DNA of 6,378 nt from Ruminococcus difficilis. Its GTDB lineage: Bacteria > Bacillota_A > Clostridia > Oscillospirales > Acutalibacteraceae. The first letter of the stretch is position 1; each line of letters starts with the position of its first letter. Shown piece after piece: positions 1-5,725 of the stretch. The notes beneath the pieces were generated by a model. That model ran no database searches. It was not told the DNA's origin and saw only the letters and a list, made by a program, of their open reading frames with translations. Where the stretch lies: assembly GCF_016680995.1 (NCBI RefSeq), contig NZ_JAEQMG010000133.1, forward strand, positions 1 through 6,378, given 5' to 3'. A program made the position numbers and the translations under genes.

Positions 1-1
1 G

Positions 2-439
2 TATATTAGTCGAGAAGCTCTAATCCATTCTTCGACAAAGTTATGTCCAGCAAATTGCATTCTTTTAGTTTCGCGCGTAGGAATAGGTAAGGTTGCAATT
101 GCTAATACTGAAATATGTACCAGTCAAGATTTTACGAATCTTATACCTAAATATCATGATCCTGTATTTTTAGCATATTACCTTTCAAGAATCATGAAAG
201 AAAAAAGCGGTAGTCAAGGAACGTCGATTAAGGGAATAACTACAACTGATATTTCGAAAATAAAAGTAGTTTTACCAAAACGTGAAGAACAAGAAGCCAT
301 TGTATCCATATTATCCGACATGGATAATGAGATCGACGAATTGGAAAAGAAGCTCACCAAATACCGCTGTCTCAAACAGGGCATGATGAGCGAGCTGCTG
401 AGCGGACATATCAGACTGACAGAAAAGGAGGGCGCGTAA
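2..439 (+). CDS. hsdS: Type I restriction-modification specificity subunit HsdS, C-terminal part (5' end outside window)
   Basis: The reading frame is open from base 2 to the TAA at 437-439, giving 145 visible residues. HsdS recognises the target DNA and bridges the methyltransferase and the restriction subunit. The visible start is the end of a target recognition domain (TRD), with the familiar SRVGIGKVAIAN stretch and a 'tSQdF' segment. After it comes the conserved C-terminal spacer helix: LPKREEQEAIVSILSDMD, then DELEKKL, then LKQGMMSELLSGHIRL. Full-length HsdS is usually about 400 residues, so roughly the last third is seen. The stop overlaps the hsdR start by one base (TAATG). By hand count GC is about 33% over bases 1-300 and about 47% over 301-439, so the TRD has different composition from its own conserved helix and from hsdR. 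That suggests TRD exchange. The first methionine in the visible frame, at 194, is internal and not a gene start. Confidence 0.93.
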   Translation, partial: YISREALIHSSTKLCPANCILLVSRVGIGKVAIANTEICTSQDFTNLIPKYHDPVFLAYYLSRIMKEKSGSQGTSIKGITTTDISKIKVVLPKREEQEAIVSILSDMDNEIDELEKKLTKYRCLKQGMMSELLSGHIRLTEKEGA

Positions 440-3400
440 TGGACAGAGTAGGTAAGCCCGAATCTGCGACGCAAAAGAGAGTGATCGAATTTTTTCAGAC
501 CGAGCTGAAATACAATTATATCGGTAGTCTGAGGGATAATGAAAATACCAATATCGACAAAGTTAAGCTTACCGCATGGCTGACTGAACACGGCTATACA
601 GAAGGGCTTGCTGTCCGCGCTGTTGATGAACTCATCAAAGCAGCGACAAACCTTCAGGACGGTCTGTTTGCCGGTAACCGAGAGGTCTACCAACTGTTGA
701 AATACGGTGCACAGGTCAGAGAAACCGTTGATGAAAACCAGACCACTGTCTACTTCATCGACTGGGATACCCCGGGGAATAATCTCTTTGAGATCGCAGA
801 AGAAGTCACTATCGTCGAAAACAATGAGAAGCGTCCCGATTTGGTTATCTATATCAACGGCATTGCCGTTGCGGTGATCGAGCTGAAAAAGAGCACTGTT
901 TCCGTATCCAACGGTATCCGTCAGAACCTGACCAATCAGCGCGGCATGTTCATTGAGCCTTTCTTTACAACCATTCAATTCTGCATGGCGGGCAACGACA
1001 GCGAAGGCTTGCGCTACGGCACTATCAGAACAAAAGAAAAATACTATCTGGAATGGAAAAATGACGGCTTCAAACAGTATCCTGAGGAACGTCACAATCT
1101 TGATCTGCGTATTGAAGAAAAATGCGCCGACATCCGTAACCTCCTCGACCGCTCCTTGTATGCGATGTATAACAAGACGCGTTTTCTGTTGTTGATACAT
1201 GACTATATTATCTTTGATAAAGGGCAGAAGAAGGTTTGTCGCTATAACCAGTATTATGGTATCAGACGCGCCCAAAAGCGCCTCGCAACAGGAAAAGGCG
1301 GTATTATTTGGCATACACAAGGCGGCGGTAAAACGCTTACGATGATATGGCTGTCAAAGTGGCTGCTGTCACATAATCCGAAAGCCCGTGTGCTGGTCGT
1401 TACCGACCGCGATGAGTTGGATGAGCAGATTGAAAAGAACTATAAGGGCGTTAATGAAAAGATCATCCGTACAAAAAGCGGAAAGGATTTGCTGAACAGG
1501 CTGAATTCTCACGAGGACAGACTGCTGTGTTCACTGATCCATAAATTTGGCAAGCGTGGTGGTGAAGCGACTGAAAAGGATTACGACAGATACATAGAAG
1601 AACTGAAAGCGTCACTCCCTGCCGGGTTCAGTGCAAAAGATGAAATTTATGTTTTTGTAGACGAATGTCACCGCACGCAGTCTGGCAAGCTGCACCTTGC
1701 CATGAAAACCATCATGCCCAATGCAATACTTATTGGTTTTACAGATACACCACTACTGAAAAAGAATAAAGCGACCAGTATCGAAGTATTCGGACGTTTT
1801 ATCCATACCTATAAATTCAACAAAGGCATCGATGACGGTGTTATCCTTGACCTGCGGTATGAATATAGAGATGTTGCGCAAAAGATCATGTCACAGACTG
1901 CCATCGACACATGGTTTGATGCCAAGACACGTGGCTTGATGCCTCGCGCCAAAGCCCGCTTAAAGCAAGCGTGGGGAACCATGCAATCGGTATATAGCTC
2001 CGGTTCGCGCTTGGAGAAAATCGCTTTGGATATCGTTGGTGATTTCGGCACCAAAGCCCGCCTTGCAGACGGAACGGGTAACGCGATCCTTGTAGCGGAC
2101 GGTATTCTCAGCGCCTGCAAATACTATGAGGTTTTCCAGAGGCTGAATTTCAAAAAGTGCGCTGTGATCTCTTCCTACGAGCCGAACATCGGTGATCTGC
2201 GCACCGAAACAGTCAGCGATGAGGATGAGACTGACGCTTTTGAGAAATACCGCATTTATCTGACAATGCTCGGCATTGACCTGGATTCGGGCGACACGGC
2301 AGGTATTGCCAAAAAGGTTGAAGAATTCGAGAAGAAAGCAAAAGAAAAGTTCATCGAAGAGCCAAACAATATGAAACTCCTGATTGTGGTTGATAAGTTG
2401 CTGACAGGATTTGACGCTCCTCCATGCACCTATCTGTATATTGATAAGAGAATGCAGGATCAGGGATTGTTCCAAGCAATCTGTCGCGTTAACCGACTTG
2501 ACGGTGAAACCAAGGATTTTGGTTATATCGTTGATTACCGACAGTTGTTTGGTGCATTGACCGACGCTATGAACAAATACACTGCAGGTGCCTTTGAAGG
2601 ATATGCCGAAGAAGATGTTGAGGGTCTCCTTAAAGATCGCAAGGAAGAGGCTAAAGCTCGTTTTGAAATGATTCTTGATGAGCTTGATTCACTTTGCGAC
2701 GGTGTACCGACTCCCAAAGATGAACTTGCTTATCAACAATATTTCTGCGGTGAAAACGGCATCGATATCGATGATGATGAATTATATACAAGACTGCGTG
2801 AAAAGCTGTATCGATTGGTTAATGCGCTTATTCGTGCCTATTCTGAATTTAAACCCGTAATGTCTGAATTGGAATATTCTCACGAGCAGCAGGAGAAGCT
2901 TGATAAGGAAGTCAACTTCTATGTGGCGCTAAAAGCTCAAATTGGTCGCGCCAGCGGCGATTTCATTGATCTCAAGGCTTATGAACCTGATATGCGGTTT
3001 CTGATCGATAACTACATCGTTTCTGAAGGAGCGGAAAAAATAGGGGACTTCGACGACTTCACGCTATTGGATTTTATTCTCGACCAACGTGAAAAACTGG
3101 CGGGTGATAATTCTGACAGCAGAAAGCAGGAGAGTGCCGCAGAAACAATTGAGAAAAACGTTCGCAAGAAGATAGTTGAAAGACAATTGGTCAATCCAAA
3201 GTACTATGAAAAAATGTCTGCTATTCTTGATCAGCTGATTCAAGAACGCAGACAGGGTGTTATAGATTATACTGAACTTCTCCAAAAGTATATTGATTTG
3301 GCGCGTAATGTTACCAAGCCTGAAGAAAATGAGGATTACCCGGAAACGGTACGGCATAGCGCTGCGTTGAGGGCTTTATATGATAACACTGGATATAGTG

Positions 3401-3570
3401 TTGACTTAGCTGTCGAACTCCATGAGGCTGTTCTTCGTTCCAGAATGGATGGATTCCGTAATAATCCTGTAAAAGAAAAACAAATAAAACGAGAGTTATA
3501 TAAGATTCTTAAAGACAAAAATGAAGTTGAACGTATATTTAAAATAATTGTTGAACAAGAGGAATACTAA
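439..3570 (+). CDS. hsdR: Type I restriction enzyme R subunit HsdR (ATP-dependent translocase and endonuclease)
   Basis: HsdR is the motor and nuclease of the type I complex: it translocates unmethylated DNA using ATP and cleaves away from the recognition site. The 1043 residues match the length of EcoR124I-type HsdR. The N-terminal PD-(D/E)xK nuclease shows RPD (D134) and IELKK (E148, K150). The two RecA-like motor domains follow: Walker A HTQGGGKT at 292-299, the DEAD-box Walker B variant DECH at 408-411, GFTDTP at 433-438, LLTGFDAP at 654-661, and QAICRVNR at 679-686 with the arginine finger. From about residue 720 to the end is the helical domain that contacts the methyltransferase core. 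The start is set by AGGAGG at 426-431, 7 bases before the ATG that overlaps the hsdS stop. There are no internal stops or missing catalytic residues, so the subunit looks functional. GFTDTP differs from the more usual GFTGTP or ATP form, which I believe is normal in this subfamily. Confidence 0.97.
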   Translation: MDRVGKPESATQKRVIEFFQTELKYNYIGSLRDNENTNIDKVKLTAWLTEHGYTEGLAVRAVDELIKAATNLQDGLFAGNREVYQLLKYGAQVRETVDENQTTVYFIDWDTPGNNLFEIAEEVTIVENNEKRPDLVIYINGIAVAVIELKKSTVSVSNGIRQNLTNQRGMFIEPFFTTIQFCMAGNDSEGLRYGTIRTKEKYYLEWKNDGFKQYPEERHNLDLRIEEKCADIRNLLDRSLYAMYNKTRFLLLIHDYIIFDKGQKKVCRYNQYYGIRRAQKRLATGKGGIIWHTQGGGKTLTMIWLSKWLLSHNPKARVLVVTDRDELDEQIEKNYKGVNEKIIRTKSGKDLLNRLNSHEDRLLCSLIHKFGKRGGEATEKDYDRYIEELKASLPAGFSAKDEIYVFVDECHRTQSGKLHLAMKTIMPNAILIGFTDTPLLKKNKATSIEVFGRFIHTYKFNKGIDDGVILDLRYEYRDVAQKIMSQTAIDTWFDAKTRGLMPRAKARLKQAWGTMQSVYSSGSRLEKIALDIVGDFGTKARLADGTGNAILVADGILSACKYYEVFQRLNFKKCAVISSYEPNIGDLRTETVSDEDETDAFEKYRIYLTMLGIDLDSGDTAGIAKKVEEFEKKAKEKFIEEPNNMKLLIVVDKLLTGFDAPPCTYLYIDKRMQDQGLFQAICRVNRLDGETKDFGYIVDYRQLFGALTDAMNKYTAGAFEGYAEEDVEGLLKDRKEEAKARFEMILDELDSLCDGVPTPKDELAYQQYFCGENGIDIDDDELYTRLREKLYRLVNALIRAYSEFKPVMSELEYSHEQQEKLDKEVNFYVALKAQIGRASGDFIDLKAYEPDMRFLIDNYIVSEGAEKIGDFDDFTLLDFILDQREKLAGDNSDSRKQESAAETIEKNVRKKIVERQLVNPKYYEKMSAILDQLIQERRQGVIDYTELLQKYIDLARNVTKPEENEDYPETVRHSAALRALYDNTGYSVDLAVELHEAVLRSRMDGFRNNPVKEKQIKRELYKILKDKNEVERIFKIIVEQEEY

Positions 3571-4277
3571 TGCTGATTACCATAAATGACATAGATGTTA
3601 ATGTCATTAAAAAACCAATCAAAAACTTGCATCTCTATGTAAAGCCCCCCGATGGACGAGTAGAGGTTTCTGCACCATTGACTATGCGTGATGAGAGTAT
3701 TGAGATGTTTGTACGCACTCGAATCGGTTGGATAAAACGGCAGAGAGAAGAATTTGATGCACAACCTCGCCAAACAAAAAGGGAATATGTGTCTGGAGAG
3801 GCTTTCTATGTTTGGGGAATCCAGTATTACCTTTTGGTGAATTACAGCAACAAATGCAATTCGCTGATTCTTGATGGAGATAAAGCAATCCTCACCGTCC
3901 ATAGAGAAAGTACCGCAGAACAGCGTGAGAGATATGTTAACGAATGGTACCGCGAGATTTTAAAAGTCGAGATTGAGAAAGCATTACCTAAGTGGGAAGG
4001 CATTACCGGACTTCATCCTTCATCGTGGCAGATTAAAAATATGTCTACAAAGTGGGGAACCTGTAACATTAAAACACGAAAGATATGGATTAATCTTCAG
4101 TTGGCAAAAAAGACATATGAGTGTCTTGAGTATGTTATACTTCACGAATTAATTCACCTTGAAGAAAAGAACCATGACTCAGCATTTATAGCTAAAATGG
4201 ATTCTTTTATGCCAAATTGGAGAAGTGTCAGGAAATCACTTAATGAGCAGATTTTAGATTACTTGCCTATTTATTGA
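3570..4277 (+). CDS. YgjP/DUF45 (M48-like) zinc metallopeptidase domain protein, last gene of the hsd operon
   Basis: This is a 235-residue predicted zinc metallopeptidase of the YgjP/DUF45 group, related in fold to SprT and M48 enzymes. The diagnostic zinc site is HELIH at 192-196, with the third ligand probably H202 in EEKNHDSAF. Before it lies the family block STKWGTC (159-165) and IWINLQLA (172-179). The N-terminal half, about 1-110, is the beta-rich region typical of the family (HLYVKPPDGRVEVSAP). No signal peptide or membrane segment is visible, so a cytoplasmic location is likely. The start is supported by AGAGGA at 3558-3563, 6 bases before an ATG that overlaps the hsdR stop (TAATG), implying translational coupling. 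Genes of this family are often found next to type I restriction operons, but their substrate there is not known to me. A role in turnover of HsdR or damaged-DNA complexes would be speculation. Confidence 0.9.
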   Translation: MLITINDIDVNVIKKPIKNLHLYVKPPDGRVEVSAPLTMRDESIEMFVRTRIGWIKRQREEFDAQPRQTKREYVSGEAFYVWGIQYYLLVNYSNKCNSLILDGDKAILTVHRESTAEQRERYVNEWYREILKVEIEKALPKWEGITGLHPSSWQIKNMSTKWGTCNIKTRKIWINLQLAKKTYECLEYVILHELIHLEEKNHDSAFIAKMDSFMPNWRSVRKSLNEQILDYLPIY

Positions 4278-4366
4278 TTGTATTTGTAAAATCTGGCATT
4301 TACTGAATTTGATATAATTATTTTGAGGTTTTCGCTTAGTACAGTTTTCATTTTCATAAAATTAGA

Positions 4367-4396
4367 GTCAAAAATTGCGACGCTAATCAAAGATAA
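4367..4396. repeat. 30-bp direct repeat, left copy
   Basis: The sequence GTCAAAAATTGCGA followed by CTAATCAAAGATAA is repeated at 4855-4885 with one substitution and one inserted base. The copies start 488 bases apart and bracket the tRNA remnant, both central hairpins and most of the TTTTGATGCT decamers. This copy lies in noncoding DNA, whereas the right copy forms the 3' end of the VbhA-like gene. It may be a duplicated gene end, or paired ends of related elements. Confidence 0.8.
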
Positions 4397-4402
4397 CGCA
4401 AA

Positions 4403-4434
4403 ACTCCGCAGCACCTGATAGGGTGTTGCGGAGT
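4403..4434. terminator. Strong hairpin downstream of the hsd operon, possible terminator
   Basis: A 13-bp stem pairs ACTCCGCAGCACC (4403-4415) with GGTGTTGCGGAGT (4422-4434), with one G-U pair in the RNA and a 6-base loop. The plus-strand tail GATTCTTTCG is a poor U-tract. The minus-strand tail TTTTGCG is better, so termination may favour transcription entering from the right. It is the first hairpin after the metallopeptidase stop, 126 bases away. Confidence 0.55.
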
Positions 4435-4487
4435 GATTCTTTCGAGAAAACTGCGAATAATAACGTCTAAAACCCGCAGAAAATTGC

Positions 4488-4504
4488 TGCTCTTTTGATG
4501 CTAT
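4488..4504. repeat. 17-bp direct repeat, left copy, containing a TTTTGATGCT decamer
   Basis: TGCTCTTTTGATGCTAT here is identical to bases 4792-4808. Its core decamer TTTTGATGCT (4493-4502) occurs again at 4786-4795 and 4797-4806, and inverted at 4562-4571. Copies therefore fall on both sides of the tRNA-Trp remnant. Short repeated sites at a distance from a core site are typical of arm-type binding sites for lambda-family integrases. That role is inferred. Confidence 0.6.
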
Positions 4505-4546
4505 ACCCGACGGAAACGTTGGATTTGTTGCCGCCGGACGCACAAA

Positions 4547-4569
4547 TTGATGCTCATTTAAAGCATCAA
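4547..4569. repeat. Small inverted repeat (TTGATGCT / AGCATCAA)
   Basis: An 8-bp perfect stem (4547-4554 with 4562-4569) encloses a 7-base loop. The right arm extends into an inverted TTTTGATGCT decamer at 4562-4571. There is no T-run after it on the plus strand, so it is more likely a paired protein-binding site than a terminator. Confidence 0.5.
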
Positions 4570-4611
4570 AAGGGCATTTTCAGACCGCGCGCCGTGCGAA
4601 TAAGAGAAAAC

Positions 4612-4657
4612 AAAAACTCCCGAAAATGGCTTGTTTAAGCCGTTTTCGGGAGTTTTT
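4612..4657. terminator. Bidirectional intrinsic terminator
   Basis: A 21-bp stem runs from AAAAACTCCCGAAAA plus TGGCTT (4612-4632) to its complement at 4637-4657, with one G-U pair at 4627/4642 and a GTTT loop. GC-rich CTCCCG/CGGGAG sits at the base, and terminal A and T runs lie on either side, so it should work in both directions. It starts 5 bases beyond the 3' end of the tRNA remnant on the minus strand, the usual position for a tRNA terminator. It would also block transcription leaving the hsd operon. Confidence 0.85.
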
Positions 4658-4661
4658 CTAA

Positions 4662-4706
4662 TGGCAGGGGCAGAAGGACTTGAACCCTCGGCACGCGGTT
4701 TTGGAG
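4662..4706 (-). pseudogene. 3' half of tRNA-Trp(CCA), truncated at the anticodon loop; probable integration attachment site
   Basis: On the minus strand the 45 bases read as a tRNA 3' half. The anticodon loop is CTCCAAA with anticodon CCA (complement of 4702-4704). It is followed by the 3' anticodon-stem strand ACCGC, a GTGCC variable loop, the T-arm GAGGG-TTCAAGT-CCTTC (perfect 5-bp stem, canonical T-loop), acceptor strand TGCCCCT, discriminator G and encoded CCA. The bases before it (4707 onwards) do not pair with ACCGC and contain no D-arm or acceptor strand, so this cannot fold as a tRNA. Loss of identity exactly at the anticodon loop is the known footprint of tyrosine integrases that use tRNA genes, where the element carries a copy of the tRNA 3' half. 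An intact tRNA-Trp should exist elsewhere. Confidence 0.85.
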
Positions 4707-4717
4707 GCGATGGAAAA

Positions 4718-4753
4718 GGCTCAAAAACGTGTTAAACAAGCCGTTTTTGAGCC
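4718..4753 (-). terminator. Intrinsic terminator hairpin upstream of the tRNA remnant
   Basis: A perfect 12-bp stem (GGCTCAAAAACG at 4718-4729 with 4742-4753) has a 12-base loop. On the minus strand it is followed by TTTTCC, so it would stop transcription from the VbhA-like gene 102 bases away. On the plus strand the tail is ATTCTTT, so weak activity that way is possible. Its loop region shares GGCTTGTTTAA with the hairpin at 4612-4657, in the opposite orientation. Confidence 0.7.
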
Positions 4754-4785
4754 ATTCTTTCGGTATTGAAAAAGCATCGGCAGAG

Positions 4786-4808
4786 TTTTGATGCTCTTTT
4801 GATGCTAT
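4786..4808. repeat. Tandem pair of TTTTGATGCT decamers, including the right copy of the 17-bp repeat
   Basis: TTTTGATGCT occurs at 4786-4795 and again at 4797-4806, one base apart, so the two sites lie on the same helix face about one turn apart. Bases 4792-4808 are the exact copy of 4488-4504. Closely phased tandem sites suit cooperative protein binding, such as integrase arm sites, but no integrase gene is visible to test this. Confidence 0.6.
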
Positions 4809-4854
4809 TGGTTATTCTGTAAAAGAAAAATAGCACACAGCAGATGCTCTTCAT

Positions 4855-4885
4855 GTCAAAAATTGCGATGCCTAATCAAAGATAA
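4855..4885. repeat. 30-bp direct repeat, right copy
   Basis: This 31-base copy matches 4367-4396 except for one substitution and one extra base. Read on the minus strand it encodes the last residues of the VbhA-like protein (LSLIRHRNF) and its TGA stop. The inserted base shifts the frame relative to the left copy, which would read ALSLISVAIF without stopping. Confidence 0.8.
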
Positions 4886-5059
4886 AGCCTTGTATTTCTT
4901 GATCAGCTCCGCTTTGATTTGTTCAAGCGTAATTTCACCGTTGTCCCACTGCGAGGACATACGCCTTGTTTCTTCGGAGACAGGAACGCCCTCAATGCTG
5001 TTGATCGCATAGGCGGTTTTTTCGGCGCGCCTGCGTTTAGCTATTTCTAATGCAGTCAT
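4856..5059 (-). CDS. VbhA-family antitoxin-like small protein (no adjacent Fic toxin)
   Basis: This is a 67-residue protein resembling the antitoxin VbhA domain. That domain normally blocks a Fic-domain AMP transferase by placing an inhibitory helix, (S/T)xxxE(G/N), in its ATP site. Visible here are the basic N-terminal helix (AKRRRAEKTAYAIN), the inhibitory E23-G24 followed by VPVSEE, and the C-terminal block WDNGEITLEQIKAELIKKY (38-56). The position four residues before E23 is I19 rather than Ser/Thr, so the motif is incomplete. The last residues, LSLIRHRNF, come from a 30-bp direct repeat and may be a replaced C-terminus. The ATG is supported by GAGAGGAA about 10 bases upstream and by the promoter at 5084-5112. 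No Fic gene follows: downstream are only hairpins and the tRNA remnant. It could be an orphan antitoxin, or a free-standing regulator of a distant Fic protein. Confidence 0.75.
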   Translation of the reverse strand: MTALEIAKRRRAEKTAYAINSIEGVPVSEETRRMSSQWDNGEITLEQIKAELIKKYKALSLIRHRNF

Positions 5060-5083
5060 TGACGCGACTTCCTCTCTGATTTT

Positions 5084-5112
5084 ATTGTACTCGAATCGGA
5101 AGGAGTAGTCAA
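5084..5112 (-). promoter_or_regulatory. Sigma-70/SigA-type promoter for the VbhA-like gene
   Basis: On the minus strand TTGACT (complement of 5107-5112) and TACAAT (complement of 5084-5089) are separated by exactly 17 bases, each one mismatch from consensus. Transcription would begin near 5077, leaving a leader of about 18 bases that contains the ribosome binding site. Confidence 0.8.
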
Positions 5113-5168
5113 GTCATTTTTCCTAACCGCTACCAACAATTTCACGTAGAAATAGTTCTGAAAAAGAC

Positions 5169-5196
5169 TGGACTTTCCGGATTTCTGTGGTATCCT
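5169..5196 (+). promoter_or_regulatory. Possible promoter for the DUF6809-like gene
   Basis: TGGACT (5169-5174) and TATCCT (5191-5196) are 16 bases apart, each matching four of six consensus positions. They sit just upstream of the AAGGAGGT ribosome binding site at 5206-5213. The predicted start near 5203 would leave almost no leader before that site, so this is a weak call. Confidence 0.3.
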
Positions 5197-5219
5197 GTTG
5201 TGCTAAAGGAGGTACCGAT

Positions 5220-5489
5220 ATGGATACGATTAGAGAGCTGTACTACGGCAATGTCCATCCGTTCGAGCGTGATATCAAGAAGGACAGTGAGAGCGACAGG
5301 CTCGCTAAGCTGGTGCTCAGGCATGACGCTGCGCTCAAAGCAACCATGAATGAAAACGAGCAGGAATTGTTCGGCAAATTCAAGGACGCCGTTACTGAGC
5401 TGAATTGTCTGAACGAATGTGAGAGCTTTATTAACGGCTTCCAATTGGGCGTAAGGTTGATCGTAGAAGCACTGCACACGGAAGAATAA
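5220..5489 (+). CDS. DUF6809-like small protein of unknown function
   Basis: This encodes 89 residues. The start at 5220 is chosen over an in-frame ATG at 5187 because a near-perfect AAGGAGGT (5206-5213) lies 6 bases before it, and nothing comparable precedes 5187. The N-terminus LYYGNVHPFER (7-17) and C-terminus ESFINGFQLGVRLIVEAL (68-85) resemble small Firmicute proteins I remember as DUF6809: an N-terminal 'LyyG...P.er' motif, a charged helix and a C-terminal 'F..Gf.lG..l..E' helix. The middle (24-62) is charged and probably helical. There is no signal peptide, membrane segment or metal site. It is transcribed divergently from the VbhA-like gene with 160 bases between them, and is followed by its own terminator. 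These proteins tend to occur in accessory regions. I know of no assigned function. Confidence 0.8.
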   Translation: MDTIRELYYGNVHPFERDIKKDSESDRLAKLVLRHDAALKATMNENEQELFGKFKDAVTELNCLNECESFINGFQLGVRLIVEALHTEE

Positions 5490-5497
5490 CCTAAAAC

Positions 5498-5529
5498 GCA
5501 GCTCTTGAATACGGGGCTGCAACTCTTTT
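5498..5529 (+). terminator. Intrinsic terminator after the DUF6809-like gene
   Basis: A 7-bp stem pairs GCAGCTC (5498-5504) with GGGCTGC (5514-5520), with one G-U pair and a 9-base loop, followed by AACTCTTTT. It begins 9 bases after the stop codon. The stem is short but the position is right. Confidence 0.6.
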
Positions 5530-5725
5530 GATGACAAACAGTTTTTCGCCCCTGTTTCGCCGAGTATCGCCCTGTGTGCGATTTGTTGGGAAAAGCAGAG
5601 CAAGTACCCGACCAAGAGCGTTTGCGCGGTGTCGGCGATTTTTGAGCGTAGAGAAAACGAAAACAAGGAATGAAATGTTTGAAAGATATTTTTTGCCTTA
5701 GTAGGATTTATAGAAAAAATTGTTG
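5530..5725. other. Noncoding block, no supported gene
   Basis: About 196 bases separate two convergent genes. The left part (5540-5650) is GC-richer, and the last 75 bases are AT-rich. An ATG at 5531 opens a 56-residue plus-strand frame to 5701 rich in Arg, Ser and Phe (MTNSFSPLFRRVSPCVRF...). It has no ribosome binding site, and a second plus-strand frame is also open across much of it, so I do not call a gene. I have an unverified impression of similar sequence recurring in Clostridia, which would fit a repeated noncoding element. Confidence 0.4.

Noticed and set aside
214..1320. A 368-codon minus-strand open frame
   Set aside because: It lies opposite the well-supported hsdS end and hsdR nuclease domain; its translation shows no family motifs and it is an antisense shadow.
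1960..2475. A 171-codon minus-strand open frame inside hsdR
   Set aside because: It is antisense to the helicase motifs of hsdR, with no signals of its own.
4271..4543. A 90-codon minus-strand open frame across the hairpin and left direct repeat
   Set aside because: It overlaps the end of the metallopeptidase and includes a strong hairpin and repeat. There is no ribosome binding site, so it is probably chance.
4662..4740. A complete tRNA-Trp gene
   Set aside because: The sequence upstream of the anticodon loop does not form the 5' anticodon stem, D-arm or acceptor strand, so only the 3' half is present.
4486..4808. CRISPR array
   Set aside because: The repeats are only 10-17 bases, irregularly spaced and partly inverted, with no uniform spacers and no cas genes.
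5187..5219. Earlier ATG start for the DUF6809-like gene
   Set aside because: No ribosome binding site precedes 5187, while AAGGAGGT is ideally placed for 5220. The possible -10 element would also fall inside the longer version.
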